A stretch of 64,000 bases of DNA from Macrobrachium rosenbergii (taxonomy: Eukaryota > Arthropoda > Malacostraca > Decapoda > Palaemonidae), in the NCBI RefSeq assembly GCF_040412425.1, contig NC_089777.1, forward strand, positions 35,034,037 through 35,098,036, in the 5' to 3' direction. Shown piece by piece: positions 39,434 to 53,312 of this stretch. Under the pieces are notes generated by a model. It was given only the letters and a program-made list of their open reading frames with translations, made no database searches and was not told the DNA's origin. Within the stretch, counting starts at the first letter, position 1. Each line of letters opens with the position of its first letter. Position numbers and translations under genes: made by a program.

Positions 39434-39513
<80 letters not shown>
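39434..39513. repeat. (TA)n microsatellite
   Basis: TA tract directly after the solo LTR. Confidence 0.96.
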
Positions 39514-41602
<2,089 letters not shown>

Positions 41603-41606
<4 letters not shown>

Positions 41607-42977
41607 AGCTGTTTCTGAAATTAGAGCCCCCTCTACAGCATAAACTAAAATTGATATGGACAAAAACAAAAGTAATTCAGAACAGGTGTTTATTTAGGTT
41701 TCTCTCTGAGTATTTAATATTTTGTGTGATCTCCATCTACCTGTACCACAGCCTGCATTCTTGAGGATATGATTTCAGCAAATGTTTTAAAAAAAGCTGA
41801 GACTCAAACTCCATTTCCCTGAGCACTTCAGTCACCTCTCTTTGCAGGTCGTCGAGTTGGTATACCATCATAGTTCACTCTGCATGCTTCAACACGATCC
41901 TTTTAGATACTACCAATGTTTTCACACACATTAAGGTCAGGGGAGCTACCTGGAAATTCACTTGACGAGAAGAAATCAATACCACTGTTTCGAAGTAGCT
42001 CCTGTGTCTGAAGAGCCGTGAAACATGGTGCCTTATCATGCAAAAATGTGACTTCTTCAATAGACAACACATTTTCAGGATTTTTGAGGAAAGGAATTAC
42101 TCCACCAGTAAGCAGAGTTTCTCTGAAGTATTCGCCATTCCATGGCTGTCCTTTTTCTTTGATGATCCACATTAACCGTTTGGCTGTGAAAGAGAGAAAA
42201 ATTCCCAAACATTCAGGAAATTTCACAACTTGGTGATAGCGCACGTCATCGCTGATATCATCCAACTTTGCAGCCCAGATGATGTCATTTTTATGATTGA
42301 CCTCCTGACTGTGTAAATGAAGAATTCATCTGATGTGGCAACATTGAGAAAGTCAGCTTCTCCCAATCTTTAAGAAATGAACCACAAAACCATGCATGGT
42401 CTTCTCTCTGTTGCTGAGTGATGTTGGACTTGCTAATAACATGAAATGGCTTAATACCAGATTTTTTCAACTCACGATATACACCGCACTATAACTCTTC
42501 TTTCCCCTTTCTGTTTCTAGTTCAAGCGTCAATTTACTTAAAGACTTTCTTGGTCTACCCACTGCCTCAGCTGTGATATCTTTTGACTCCTGAGAAAGGA
42601 CTTCAGCCCTTCCAAGATTCTCACTCTTTTTGCAAAGACAGTCATATGGATTTTTGTTCCAGTTTCTTTTAACAAAGGATTCATCTCTTTTAACGTATTT
42701 AGCTATCCAGGAACATGAAATGAAGGATGCGCTAGCATCCCTGGCCTCTTTGAAGGTTATAGCCCGGATTTGGTCAATCCATCTGATTTCCTTCGAGTCG
42801 TTAGCCATGGCTGTATCTACTGTAACTCTGTGACTCAGTCTGAAAATACAAGAAATGTAACATGAAAAAATAGCTTAATAGAAACTTAAAATAATGTACT
42901 TGGAGATAAGCTATAGCAGAAATCTTCATAATTTTTCATTTGTTCTGTGGAGGGGGTCTCTAATTTAAAACACTCTG

Positions 42978-42979
<2 letters not shown>
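41603..42979 (-). mobile_element. Tc1/mariner-superfamily transposon with inverted ends
   Basis: The left end CACAAGCTGTTTCTGAAATT (then AGAGCCCCCTC) is mirrored at the right end, whose reverse complement contains GTGTTTTAAATTAGAGACCC. The imperfect terminal repeats are about 38 bp long. Both ends abut (TA)n, and the superfamily targets TA. The single gene inside encodes a broken transposase. Confidence 0.85.
41680..42808 (-). pseudogene. Tc1/mariner transposase, frameshifted
   Basis: The transposase cuts and inserts the element at TA sites. The N-terminal half (42467-42808) contains helix-turn-helix-type sequence and VGRPRKSLSKLTLE. The C-terminal half (41903-42265) contains FLHDKAPCFTA and SSPDLNVCENI, the second Asp and the final acidic residue of the catalytic triad, with 37 residues between Asp and Glu. 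The first Asp is in TSDEFFIYTVRRS near 42330, in another frame. Frameshifts separate these pieces and the C-terminus is degraded, so it is inactive. The spacing suggests a DD37E-type subfamily, but alignment is needed. Confidence 0.85.

Positions 42980-42980
<1 letters not shown>

Positions 42981-43065
<85 letters not shown>
42981..43065. repeat. (TA)n microsatellite
   Basis: TA tract between the mariner element and the palindrome. Confidence 0.96.
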
Positions 43066-43066
<1 letters not shown>

Positions 43067-43069
<3 letters not shown>

Positions 43070-43127
43070 GACCTCATTCAAACTGGATGGTATCTAATGA
43101 TACCATCCAGTTTTGAATGAGGTCCTT
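43067..43127. repeat. Near-perfect 28-bp palindrome with 4-base loop
   Basis: AAGGACCTCATTCAAACTGG...GGTATC (43067-43094) is followed by TAAT and then its complement (43099-43127), with a single extra T in the right arm. The right arm is the start of the repeat also found at 1495-1572. (TA)n lies on both sides. Confidence 0.9.
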
Positions 43128-43171
43128 TAATAATTCTACTAATGCACAGAACAATTGTGTATGTGATAAAG

Positions 43172-43174
<3 letters not shown>
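43099..43174 (+). repeat. Dispersed 76-bp repeat leading into (TA)n, copy 2
   Basis: Matches 1495-1572 with few differences. Both copies run into a (TA)n array at the same base. Confidence 0.75.

Positions 43175-43258
<84 letters not shown>
43175..43258. repeat. (TA)n microsatellite
   Basis: TA tract. The 3' LTR of G2 (minus strand) abuts it directly. Confidence 0.97.
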
Positions 43259-43262
<4 letters not shown>

Positions 43263-44255
43263 ATGGGCCCACGCCCATCAAACATACACAAGTCTCTTAA
43301 AATACAAATAAAGTCACTAACGACCAAGTCCACAATAGGTGGAATGGCCGCAACAGAGTGTACAGAGATGGAATCAAGGAGGATAAGTAAAAACTGAAAA
43401 TAAAACCTTAATATTTAATACAAACTTTTAGAAAAGAAATGACCACTGAGCCTCTTACAAAATACATTAAATAAACACAAAATCAACCACACACTGAAAA
43501 CATCGAATAACAAACACACTTACACCAAATTAAGATAGACTATACAATTACACTTTAAAAAGAGGGCCCTGAAAGTAATAGAATGTCGAAAAGACAGAAT
43601 AACCTAACTTATTACACACTAAATGTTTATAAAAATAAATTGCTTCCCTTAAGTGAGCTCTAAACAGTGGTAGAGGCTAACACAGCCTTCAAATCACGGG
43701 TCGAGGGCATAATATATATTCCTAAGACCTTACCAAACGTAAGAGAGGTCCCCTTGGCAAAATAACTGAACCAAGGGGTGCAGACTGAAGAATAGAATCA
43801 CTTTAATGTCGCAAGACGATCAATGGACACGGTCGTCCGACAGGCAATCACACCTTACCAGTTGGCAGAGAGGTCCCCTTGGCAGTAAATAACTGGACCA
43901 AGGGCGCAGACTGAAGAATAAATCAATTTCTCAAAGGAGGTCAGCAGCAGCAACTGATGAAAGGCAGGTATCTCAGAGATAGTTCATAATCCCAAAATGA
44001 TTCAAGCCCTCACAATGTTAATGGTCCAGAAAACAACTCTCTCAGGCCTCGAGAGACAGCGCCGAATACAGCTCCGGATGAGAAGCCAAAACCACACGTG
44101 AAAATAAAACAAGCTCATTGTAATTAAAACTATACAACAAGTCAGAAATGTCGGGGAGGAGGAAACAGGGTCATTACGTTCCAAAAAAAATAATTACTGC
44201 CAAAGTGACTTATTCAAAACAAATTAATTTACGTTAAATTTAACACATACTGACA
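43259..44255 (-). repeat. 3' LTR of G2
   Basis: 997 bp, with TG...CA termini. It differs from the 5' LTR by scattered substitutions and small indels, so the insertion is not recent. Confidence 0.93.
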
Positions 44256-44269
44256 CCTCCTCACCCAAC
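44256..44269 (-). promoter_or_regulatory. Polypurine tract of G2
   Basis: On the minus strand GTTGGGTGAGGAGG directly precedes the 3' LTR start TGTCAG, the place where plus-strand DNA synthesis is primed. Confidence 0.75.
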
Positions 44270-45838
44270 AAAAAAAAAATTTTCCACAAGAAAATTTTTC
44301 TACAAAGTATTGAACTTAACTCAAAATTCAAAGAAATATATAAAAAATATCAAAAACAAACATAGCTATTCAATCTATATGAAATAAAACAGGGACAATA
44401 AGAAAAATTAAAGTCAATGACAAAACTCAAAAGTTATTAAAAATACTATATCACATTGCTGGCAAAAATAGATTAGAGATAGTGGCAAAATATTTTGTAC
44501 CACTTTCAATACAGTCAATAGATATCAAATCTTACCTTAATACTAAGACTTAAAACTAATACAAGTAAATGATTTATAGTGACCACGCCAAAAATAACAT
44601 CAGTATCAACATATGAAGAAATATGGTAATATCCCCATGAACTCACAAGTGGAGTGGTAGGCACAGGTTAGCAGAACAGCATTATTAACAAGACTAACCT
44701 ATTATTAGACTAAACCTAGATAACCAACAACCAAAAATATAAATCGACCACAATGGGACTAGTGTTACCTCAACCAAGGTCACCACTCATACACCAGCCT
44801 GTAGCGCCTAAAAATGGGCCGTGCTGTGCTACAGACCCGTGAGCCCGTGACCTGGCTAAATTATTCTGAAAACACAAATATCAGTCAAACAAAAATAAGG
44901 ACCAAAACCTTAATAGATTAACCTTAACTTAGTCTAGGTCACCACTCATACACCAGCCTGTAGCGCCTAAAAACGGCTGTGTTGTGCTACAACCCGTGAG
45001 CCCGTGACCTATCTAAGCTTTGTAAAGAAAGAATTAATGTGGACCATTGGCATAAACAAAGAACAGGGACATAACAGTATATGATTAATGATTTATAAAA
45101 CTAACCATCAATCACCAAAAATTAAAAAAAAACGTAACACACTGTTCACATATCAATGATTTACTACACACTCAATATTGTGGCCCTTCACAACACTTTC
45201 CAATAATGCCTCTTTTCACTCCAGAGAGCGTCCTTACTCAACACTACTTGTTTTGCAACTCATTGAGTTTCAAAGAGCGTCTTTTCACTTCACTTCACTC
45301 AGTTTTAGTGCCTCTACACTGCAGAGAGCGTCCTCACACTAAACGGGTTTAGGCCTTAAGTACACACATCATTAATGGACATACACAAGACAATGGTAAC
45401 ACCTTAAAATTAACCTGGAAATACACAAGACAATCATTAACCTGGACATACACAAGACAATGGTAACACCTTAAAATTAACCTGGACATACACAAGACAA
45501 TGGTAACACCTTAAAATTAACCTCCACCAATAACACATACTAAAATAAACAGAAATCAAAAGTACCCTTAACCACTCTTAATCAAAGACGACACCGAAGA
45601 AAAACCTGCAAATCACGACATTTAACATCTTAATCTTAAATAATTAATCCTAAATTATTTCATAAACAAAACAAACACCTGAAATATTATTACAACATTG
45701 GAAACAACACACCTGGAAACCTGTACATTCAATAAATTTATAGGATTAATCAAATCAATTAATATAAATATATACAAAACAACTTTACAAATAATAATTA
45801 ACGAAGAACAAAAGGTTTTTCTCAAATCAACCTATCGA
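44270..45838 (-). other. G2 3' non-coding region with two tandem repeat sets
   Basis: About 1.6 kb without a gene, unusually long for a Ty3/gypsy element. A 40-bp unit (ATACACAAGACAATGGTAAC on the plus strand) occurs four times at 45378-45523, one copy being partly deleted. A ~159-bp unit with CACCAGCCTGTAGCGCCTAA occurs twice, starting at 44778 and 44937. Three AGAGCG-containing copies of a GCAGAGAGCGTCC-like motif lie between 45220 and 45335. Confidence 0.8.
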
Positions 45839-46200
45839 TCAGTCACTCGTGCAGTGCATCAGCGACAACATTACTTTGCCTGGAATGTGTGAAAAGCTAA
45901 AAATTCCATTCCTGGAGCAGGAGGCTCCAACGCATCAACCGTTGATTTTTATTCCTAAACCTGTTCAAGAAAATCAACGGATTATGATCCGTTAATATTT
46001 TAATCAGAGTCCCTGTAGAGGATAAATACACCTGAAAATGATTAACAGCTAAAATTAATCCCAAAGTCTCTTTCTCTACAGTCGAGTATTTCCGTTGTGC
46101 GGGGATAACTTTTTGGAGAAATAGGCAACAGGATGAGATACTCCATGAGCATCTTCCTGCAACAAAACTGCTCCAACCCCAACATCACTCGCATCAGTAG
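45839..46200 (-). pseudogene. G2 RNase H end
   Basis: Continues G2 reverse transcriptase in another frame after an extra T in a T-run at about 46207. It encodes the DASDVGVGAVLLQ, TVEKETLGLI and TDHNP region and ends near 45839. The last codons differ from G1 (ALHE instead of ALSR), so the usual DALSR motif is altered. Confidence 0.82.
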
Positions 46201-47400
46201 CAAGCGAAAAAAGGAACGTCAAAATCAGGGGCTTTCAACATAGGGAAATTCATTAGGACTTGCTTTAATTTTTCAAAGGCATTTTGGGCATCATTAGTCC
46301 ATACAAAAGTCACATTATTACGTAATAAATTAGTCAGGGGCTCAGCGATATCAGAAACATTCTTAACAAATCTACGATAATACCCTACTAAACTAAGGAA
46401 TTTTCTGACTTCCCTGCGACACTTCGGTATTTCAATATGCCTAATAGAGTCTACGTTAGCCTGTTTTGGAGCCACTTTCCCAAATCCTACTTCGTGACCC
46501 AAATATACAACCTTTGCTTTGGCAAACTCACTCTTTTGAGGTTTATAACCAAACCAGCTTTCTAAGTACCTGAAATAAGGCCTTAATACATTTAAGATGG
46601 GTGTCCCAGTCATCACTATAAATTACAATATCATCAATATAAACAACACACCCCTCTAAACCTTGGACCAAAGTATTCATTAACCTTTGAAAGGTTGCAG
46701 CAGCATTCTTCATCCCAAAAGGCATTACTTTACATTGGTAGGGTCCTCGCTGCGTTACAAACGCTGACAAATCCTGTGCCCGTTTGGACAGCGGAACTTG
46801 CCAATACCCCTTTAACAAATCAAATTTAGTTATATATTTTGAATTCCCTATCCTGTCAATACAGTCCTCTATCCTGGGTAAAGGATAACTATCAGGCTTT
46901 GTGACCTCGTTGACTTTGCGGTAATCAAAACAAAGCCTGAATTGACCATCCTGTTTCTTTACCAAAACAACAGGTGAAGACCACGGACTGTTGCTGGGTT
47001 CGATCAGCCCGTGTCGTAACATATAATCAACCTCTTTATCCACAACATCATTTTTAAATGGATTTAACCTGTAAGGGGATTGTTTTACCGGAGTTGCGTT
47101 ACCCACATCCACATCATGTTCAAGGACAGTGGTCTGTTCTGGAACATCCGAAAATAAATCCTTATAACTAAAACTAACTTTTTCAAAGATCCCTGTTCTA
47201 CTAAATTCAAATGTGAAGCCATTTCTGAAAAATTTTCTAAAGAATGTTCATTATCATTAAGCCATTCGGCACCATCAAAACAATCATCATCAAAATTACT
47301 CACGTCTGGAAAAGAAAAAGAATTAATACCATTACACTTTGTAGTATCACCAACTAATGCCACGGGAATAACTTTGTCACGACCTTTATAAGCTTTTAAC
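46194..47400 (-). pseudogene. G2 reverse transcriptase
   Basis: Two overlapping open pieces (46543-47112 and 46194-46616) plus the linker in 47085-47400 give the same RT motifs as G1: SPWSSPVVLVKKQDG, RLCFDYRKVNEVT, KFDLLKGYWQVPL and the catalytic YIDD at 46630-46641. Frameshifts lie near 47100 and 46560. It lies downstream of integrase. Confidence 0.93.
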
Positions 47401-48640
47401 ATATTTATGTGACACAGCTGGTAGGGTCTCCTTTCAGGAGTTTCAACTAAATAATTAACATTACTTACTTTCTTTAAAATTTTCCACGGTCCTGAAAATG
47501 AAGCTTTTAAAGGGTTTCCTGGAATGGGAAGCAATACCAAAACATTATCACCACTACAAAATTACGCTCCTTAGTCTTTCTGTCAAAAAGTATTTCATTT
47601 TCTTTTGGCTACACAATAAATTTTCACCAGCAAACTTCCAAGCCTTCGTTAATTTATCACCCAAATTACTAACATAATCTAATAAATTTATATCAGGGGC
47701 GTCTCCCTCCCAAGATTCACGAACCAAAACCAATGGACCACGCACACAATGACCAAAAATAAGGCTGAAAGGTGAAAATCCTAAAGATTGGCTCGGCACT
47801 GACCGAAATGCAAATAATAAATAAGGTAGTTCCTTATCGCATTCGGAACCATTAACCAAACAATATTTTTTTATCATAGACTTCATGGTTTGATGAAATC
47901 GTTCCAAAACACCTTGACTTTCAGGATGGTACGGAGAAGAAGTCACATGTTTAATTTTAATTCAGCCATCTTCTCCTAAATAATTTTCTCAGAAAATTAG
48001 ACCCACAATCGGACTGAATTACTTTGGGCATTCCGAACCTGGTGAAAAATTCAATTAATAATTCAACAATTTTAACAGTTTTTACATTTCGTAGTGGTAT
48101 TGCCTCAGGATATCGAGACATCCTATCCATAATTGTTAAAATGTACTGATTGCCACAACGAGTTTTCGGCAGAGGACCAACCACGTCAATAATTACCTCT
48201 CTGAAAGGTTCAGAAACAACAGGAATAGGATGTAATGGTGCCTTTGGAATTGGTTGATTAGGCTTCCCGACCTTTTGACATGCATCACAACTATTTACAA
48301 ATTTTTAACATCATCTTTCATCTTAGGCCAAAAATAATTTTCACACAATTTACGAGTGGTTTTAAAAACACCAAAATGACCAGCCAAACCATTTTCATGA
48401 GCCAATGTCATTAACTCCTTTCGATAAACAAAAGGAACCATAATCTGTTTTACAATTTCACAACCTGTGTTAATGGCATTAAAAGGTCTACTTATTCTAT
48501 ACAAAATATTATTAATTATCTTAAATTGAGGGACAGTCAAATCAGTAATTTCGCCAGATTCAACTGGCAGGTCTTTAAAATCTGCTTTCTGAGCTGTAAT
48601 AAGTTCCTTAGTAGTCCAATTAAGTTTATTATCCATCCAA
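47400..48640 (-). pseudogene. G2 integrase, located upstream of reverse transcriptase
   Basis: Three pieces. 48295-48636 holds the zinc-binding HENGLAGH part. 47957-48184 holds the catalytic core start with MDRMSRYPEAIPLR (deleted in G1) and IQSDCGSNF. 47554-47946 holds SPYHPESQGVLERFH with the catalytic Glu. The GPY/F-type end with FSGPWKILKK lies at 47440-47540. Frameshifts near 48300, 47955 and 47560 interrupt it. The order relative to RT matches G1. Confidence 0.92.
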
Positions 48641-48699
48641 CTATCTATAACTAAGCTATCACTATCTACAACTCAAGCATCAACTACCGACTCGGCCGA

Positions 48700-49094
48700 T
48701 CTAAACTAGCCTCAAATGACAACATCATTACTGGAATTTAATACAATAGGGAAAGTTTTATTTATTAGGCGACATCATTCCCTAACACCAAATCCACATC
48801 TTTAATAGGAAATTTGTCAATAATGGCCAGTTTTAAATAACCTGAAAAAGACGGGCATGATAAATAAAAACTCTCAACCGGGTAAGACCTGACCGTATCT
48901 GGAAAACCACTTAACAAAACATATTCCATATTTGAACATTCTAAATCAATAGGTAAAGATTCTCTGAGAATTAAAGACTGAGCAGCCCCAGTGTCACGCA
49001 AAATTTTAACCTTTCTTTGCTCAGTCGAATTCCCAGATCGGACAAAACCATTAGACAAAAATTTCTGAAAAGGAGCCAGTGACTTATTGCCTAG
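48700..49094 (-). pseudogene. G2 aspartic protease
   Basis: Same sequence as in G1, with LRDTGAAQSLIL and DVDLVLGNDV. In frame with gag beyond the TGA. After about 48760 the reading frame and the link to integrase are damaged. Confidence 0.87.
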
Positions 49095-49097
49095 TCA
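49091..49097 (-). promoter_or_regulatory. Candidate UGA-CUAG stop-readthrough signal between gag and pro (G2)
   Basis: On the minus strand CAA-TGA-CTAG, identical to G1, with protease continuing in the same frame. Retention in two independently decaying copies fits a functional arrangement in the ancestor. The TGACT...AGTCA stem is also present. Confidence 0.55.
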
Positions 49098-49986
49098 TTG
49101 ATTATTAGAGTTCTCAACCACTGACTCGTTCTCATTCCTTCGAATGGCCATTACCGGTCGTCTTTCGGTCCTTTGTGACCTTTTAAATGCATAACACATG
49201 CTCTTGACATGTCCCTTCTTATGACAGAAGAAACAAGTCAAAGTTCTCAACTTCTCCGGGTTATCTGTGGTCTGCCTTCTATAGCTGTTAACAGGAGTAG
49301 TACGAGAACCATAATTATCATTAGGCCTGTTATACCTGTTCTGGTTACTAATCCTGTTAACTCTCACCCAACCAGATTTCTCATTTCTGGGTACCTCCCC
49401 TATCACATTTCTATGAGAGAGGAGGTACTCATCACTTGCAATAGCCACCTCCTGTAAAGTTTCTAATTTTAACTCTTCGAGGTGTACCTTCACCTCATTA
49501 GGCACGGACCTTTTAAACTCCTCAACCAAAATCAATTCTTTTAATTTCTCAAAGTCTGTCACCTCCTTAGACTTTAACCAGTCGCCAGCAAACTGCTTTT
49601 AGCCCTGGCGAACTCTACAAAAGTCTGCCCTCTTTCCTTCTGTAAATTACGGAAGCGTTGTCGGTAAGCTTCTGGTACCAACTCGTAAGCCTTCAAAACT
49701 ATGGCCTTTACAGAATCATAATCTGAGGACAGATCTTCGTCCAAGGTAACGTAAACTTTCTGGGCCTTACCTAACAATTTACTCTGAATAAGAGTGGTCC
49801 AATACTCCTTTGGCCATTCCAACCTTGAAGCTATTCTCTCAAAAAAAACAAAAACTCTGCCACGTTGACTTCCTGAAAATTTGGGACTAACTTTAGAGCT
49901 TCAGTTAGATTAATACAAGGCACTGCAGACACATTATATTGGGAAGAAGAACCCCTATTACTCAATGCTTGCATAGCAAGTTCGTG

Positions 49987-50020
<34 letters not shown>

Positions 50021-50308
50021 AGCCTTCAACCTTTGGAGATCTATTTCCATTCTTTTCAACTGAATCTGCCTATCTAAAATTTCTACTGACACCGCTTCCT
50101 CCACCTGCCTAGTCTCTGGTTTACCTTCTGCCTTCATCACCTTAACCTTTTCATAAACATTAAGAAGCAACAAGCCCTTCCTAACAGACCCAGGATTTTC
50201 AATTTCAACAAATTCTGCTACACACTCTAAATCAGGCTTATTCAAGTCTGCCAACCTGTCCTGCCACCCCTCTCCACTCAAGAGCTCCGGGATATTCAAA
50301 TCAGCCAT
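49095..50308 (-). pseudogene. G2 gag polyprotein, frameshifted
   Basis: Starts MADLNIPELL like G1. The coding (GA)n tract (49990-50017) has 14 units against 9 in G1, a 10-base difference that destroys the frame after RERERE. A T-run near 49845 is one base shorter than needed. The capsid-like region (49574-49822) and the zinc knuckle CFFCHKKGHVKSMC (near 49210) are otherwise well kept. Confidence 0.9.
49990..50017. repeat. (TC)14 microsatellite within the gag gene
   Basis: Coding repeat encoding Arg-Glu on the minus strand. The corresponding tract in G1 (13195-13212) has nine units. Confidence 0.95.
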
Positions 50309-50534
50309 AGTAAATTAATTGCACACAAATAAATATATAAATGTATCTCACAAAATATACCCAAAAACAAACCAATACACTGTACACCAATAACCACACA
50401 AATATCCTACCACGGTCAAAAAAAAAAATTATAAACACTGATCAACACAAAAATATAGGAGAGAAGGTATTACTATGCTGCAAACACCCCAAGAATCCAC
50501 TCTATACACTCTAGTGACTACAGGATCCGATAAA

Positions 50535-50551
50535 TCCTGGCAAGGTCGCCA
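50535..50551 (-). promoter_or_regulatory. Primer-binding site of G2
   Basis: TGGCGACCTTGCCAGGA on the minus strand, two bases downstream of the 5' LTR end. Confidence 0.75.
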
Positions 50552-50553
50552 AA

Positions 50554-51535
50554 TGTTATGGGCCCACGCCCATCAAACATACACAAGTCTCTTAAAATAC
50601 AAATAAAGTCACTAACGACCAAGTCCACAATAGGTGGAATGGCCGCAACAGAGTGTACAGAGATGGAATCAAGGAGGATAAAGAAAAACTGAAAATAAAA
50701 CCTTAATATTTAATACAAACTTTTAGAAAGAAATGACCACTGAGCCTCTTACAAAATACATTAAATAAACACAAAAATCAACCACACACTGAAAACATCG
50801 AATAACAAACACACTTACACCAAATTAAGACAGACTATACAATTACACTTTAAAGAGAGGGCCCTGAAAGTAATAGAATGTCGAAAAGTCAGAATAACCT
50901 AACTTATTACACACTAAATATTTATCAAAAAAATAAACTGCTTCCGTTAAGTGAGCTGTAAACGGTGGTAGTGGCTAACACAACCTTCAAATCACGGGTC
51001 GAGGGGAATAATATATATTCCTAAGACCTTACCAAACGTAAGAGAAGTCCCCTTGGCAAAATAACTGGGCCAAGGGCGCAGGCTGAAAAATGAATCACTT
51101 TAATGTCGCAAGACAATCAATGGATACGGTCGTCCGACAGGTAATCACACCTTACCAGTTGGCAGAGAGGTCCCCTTGGCAAAATAACTGAACCAAGGGC
51201 GCAGATTGTAGAATAAATCAATTTCTCAAAGGAGGTCAGCAGCAGCAACTGGAGAAAGGCAGGTCTCAGAGATAATCAAAAAATAAGTCAAGCCCTCACA
51301 ATGTTAATGGTCCAGAAACAACTGACTCAGACCTGGAGAGACAGCGCCGAATACAGCTCCAGATGAGAAGCCAACACCACACGTGAAAATAAAACAAGCT
51401 TTTGTAATTAAAACTAAACAACAAGTCAGAAATGTCGGGGAGGAGGAAACAGGGTCATTATGTTCCAAAGAAAATAATTACTGCCAAAGTGACTTATTCA
51501 AAACAAATTAATTTACGTTAAATTTAACACATACT

Positions 51536-51539
<4 letters not shown>
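50554..51539 (-). repeat. 5' LTR of G2
   Basis: 986 bp, with TG...CA termini. Aligned with the other three LTRs over its full length. Confidence 0.93.

Positions 51540-51610
<71 letters not shown>
51540..51610. repeat. (TA)n microsatellite
   Basis: TA tract on the 5' side of G2. Confidence 0.97.
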
Positions 51611-51616
<6 letters not shown>

Positions 51617-52902
51617 TAGCAAGAATATCGCTAGAAAATTATATTTTTTTCGTTTCCTGTCTGCCGATCGATCGATAGACATATCTGTCTATCAACATGC
51701 GTGCCTACCTAATTAGCTGCCTGAGCTGGACATAGGGGTTCACACGTTCAGGAATTCAAGGGATTAAAACCGATTGTAGGCCCTCCCTTTAAGTAGATAA
51801 TTACTTATTCGAGGCAAAAGTGAATCTGTCTGGCTGCTTCTCTACATATATATATCCCCGCCCCAGCCACAGACGACAGCTGAAATGACTCAACTCCCTA
51901 TGTGCCTGGACGTGCCCCTGCCCATAGGAGAGGGAATAAAAGCAACCGGCAGACCAGGGCTTGGCCTCAGGACACATCACGCTGGACGACATGGGTTAAA
52001 GAACAGACGGATACACTCACCACCACGCCCTTGGCTGGACAATGCCCTTAACCCACGACTTCTCCATCTAACAACGTGGCCTTTAAGAGTATACTTTTAC
52101 CTTTGTGCACTTCAACCACCAACCACGTGTTCCTTCAATGCTGGCCTGATCGATAACCATCACCTGGCGGCTGGTGCAGAAAGAGAAGAAGACACGTTGC
52201 AGTTCCCCACATGTTGCCCTCAACCTCCGGGCCCCTGCATCCTACCACATGGAAGATTGCACTAGCTCGGAAATCGGAAGTCATCCACGGACTGCCTTCT
52301 GCGCTGGAACCAAATCTCCCTTACGAAAAGTGCTCTGAAAAGACGTCCATTCGGTCATGCTTTTCCTTTTGTAAAATTTACTTAATTTGAGTGCCAGTAA
52401 TCACCGAATCTCTTGTTAACTTTCACTGGTGCTACTCGAGTGTCTGCAGTGCTAAGCCATTATTAACTATCAAAGCCCATTGTTACCCTCAGTGCATCTT
52501 CGAATTCATTATCCTTTTATTTGTTTTCATTACTGGCGTATAATTTGTGTACCTCTCATTTCAGAGGGACCCTATATCATGGAACCTTCTCGGACTGTGT
52601 CTGGAATCCCCAGTTTCATTCATTGAAAAGGAATCCCCTTCAGGATCAATAATTTAATTGCATTTCTCATTTCTGTAGTAATGTTCTTTTAATGTAAATA
52701 TACTCCTGTAAGTTTACCCACGTGTTTTACGTAATATTTCCCTTCAGCAGTAAGAATGCTCATATGAAATTCCCCCTTTTTTCTCTTGTTTTATGTTTCC
52801 CTGGACCCTATATGTCAGAAGTACAAGGCTAAAGTATCTGTAGCTGTCAGAACTTGTCTCAGAAAATATCTCAAACCAGATTGCCCAGTAAAAAATATGC
52901 CG

Positions 52903-52904
<2 letters not shown>
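51611..52904. other. Unassigned, moderately GC-rich non-coding
   Basis: The part at 51830-52330 is GC-richer than its surroundings and has a GGGAATAAAAGC promoter-like element near 51930. It could be an LTR or a 5' region of an unrecognised element. The open frame at 51885-52265 has no recognisable domain. Confidence 0.35.

Positions 52905-52973
<69 letters not shown>
52905..52973. repeat. (TA)n microsatellite
   Basis: Pure TA tract. Confidence 0.97.
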
Positions 52974-52976
<3 letters not shown>

Positions 52977-53312
52977 CTGCAGATTTTGTTTCATAACTAC
53001 ATACAAAATATTTCAACTACACACATTGCATACTTAATAAACTATATTTACATTTCATTCATTCCTACATGGTTCGTAGATTTACATTAAATTTACTTTT
53101 TTTGCAGCTTGTTTGTCATTTTCCAAGAGGAGGTAATTTCTCTGTTCAAAATTCATAGCTTTAAAAAACGAATTACGGCATTTTAATGTGTTTTACAAAA
53201 TAAGTTATAGCATTAACTGTTTCAGTGTAGGTAGAGAACTTTTGATAGCGCCTCTGACCAGTTTTCCATGTTTTCCATAGTTTTTAACTGTTCCTAAAAT
53301 GCCTTTGATATT

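Larger units (their letters stand above)
43259..51539 (-). mobile_element. LTR retrotransposon G2, full-length Gmr1-like Ty3/gypsy element
   Basis: An 8.28-kb element with both LTRs, primer-binding site, gag, protease, integrase, reverse transcriptase, RNase H, a long 3' region and a polypurine tract, all on the minus strand. It is bounded by (TA)n on both sides, so the target duplication cannot be distinguished from the array. Integrase precedes reverse transcriptase as in G1. Several frameshifts (gag GA-repeat, a gag T-run, the integrase/RT boundary, RNase H) make it inactive. Confidence 0.95.

Noticed and set aside
44002..44184. Short open frame in the LTRs (similar ones at 11739-12020 and 38510-38692)
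   Set aside because: It recurs only because the LTR recurs. Its length varies among copies, and there is no recognisable domain.
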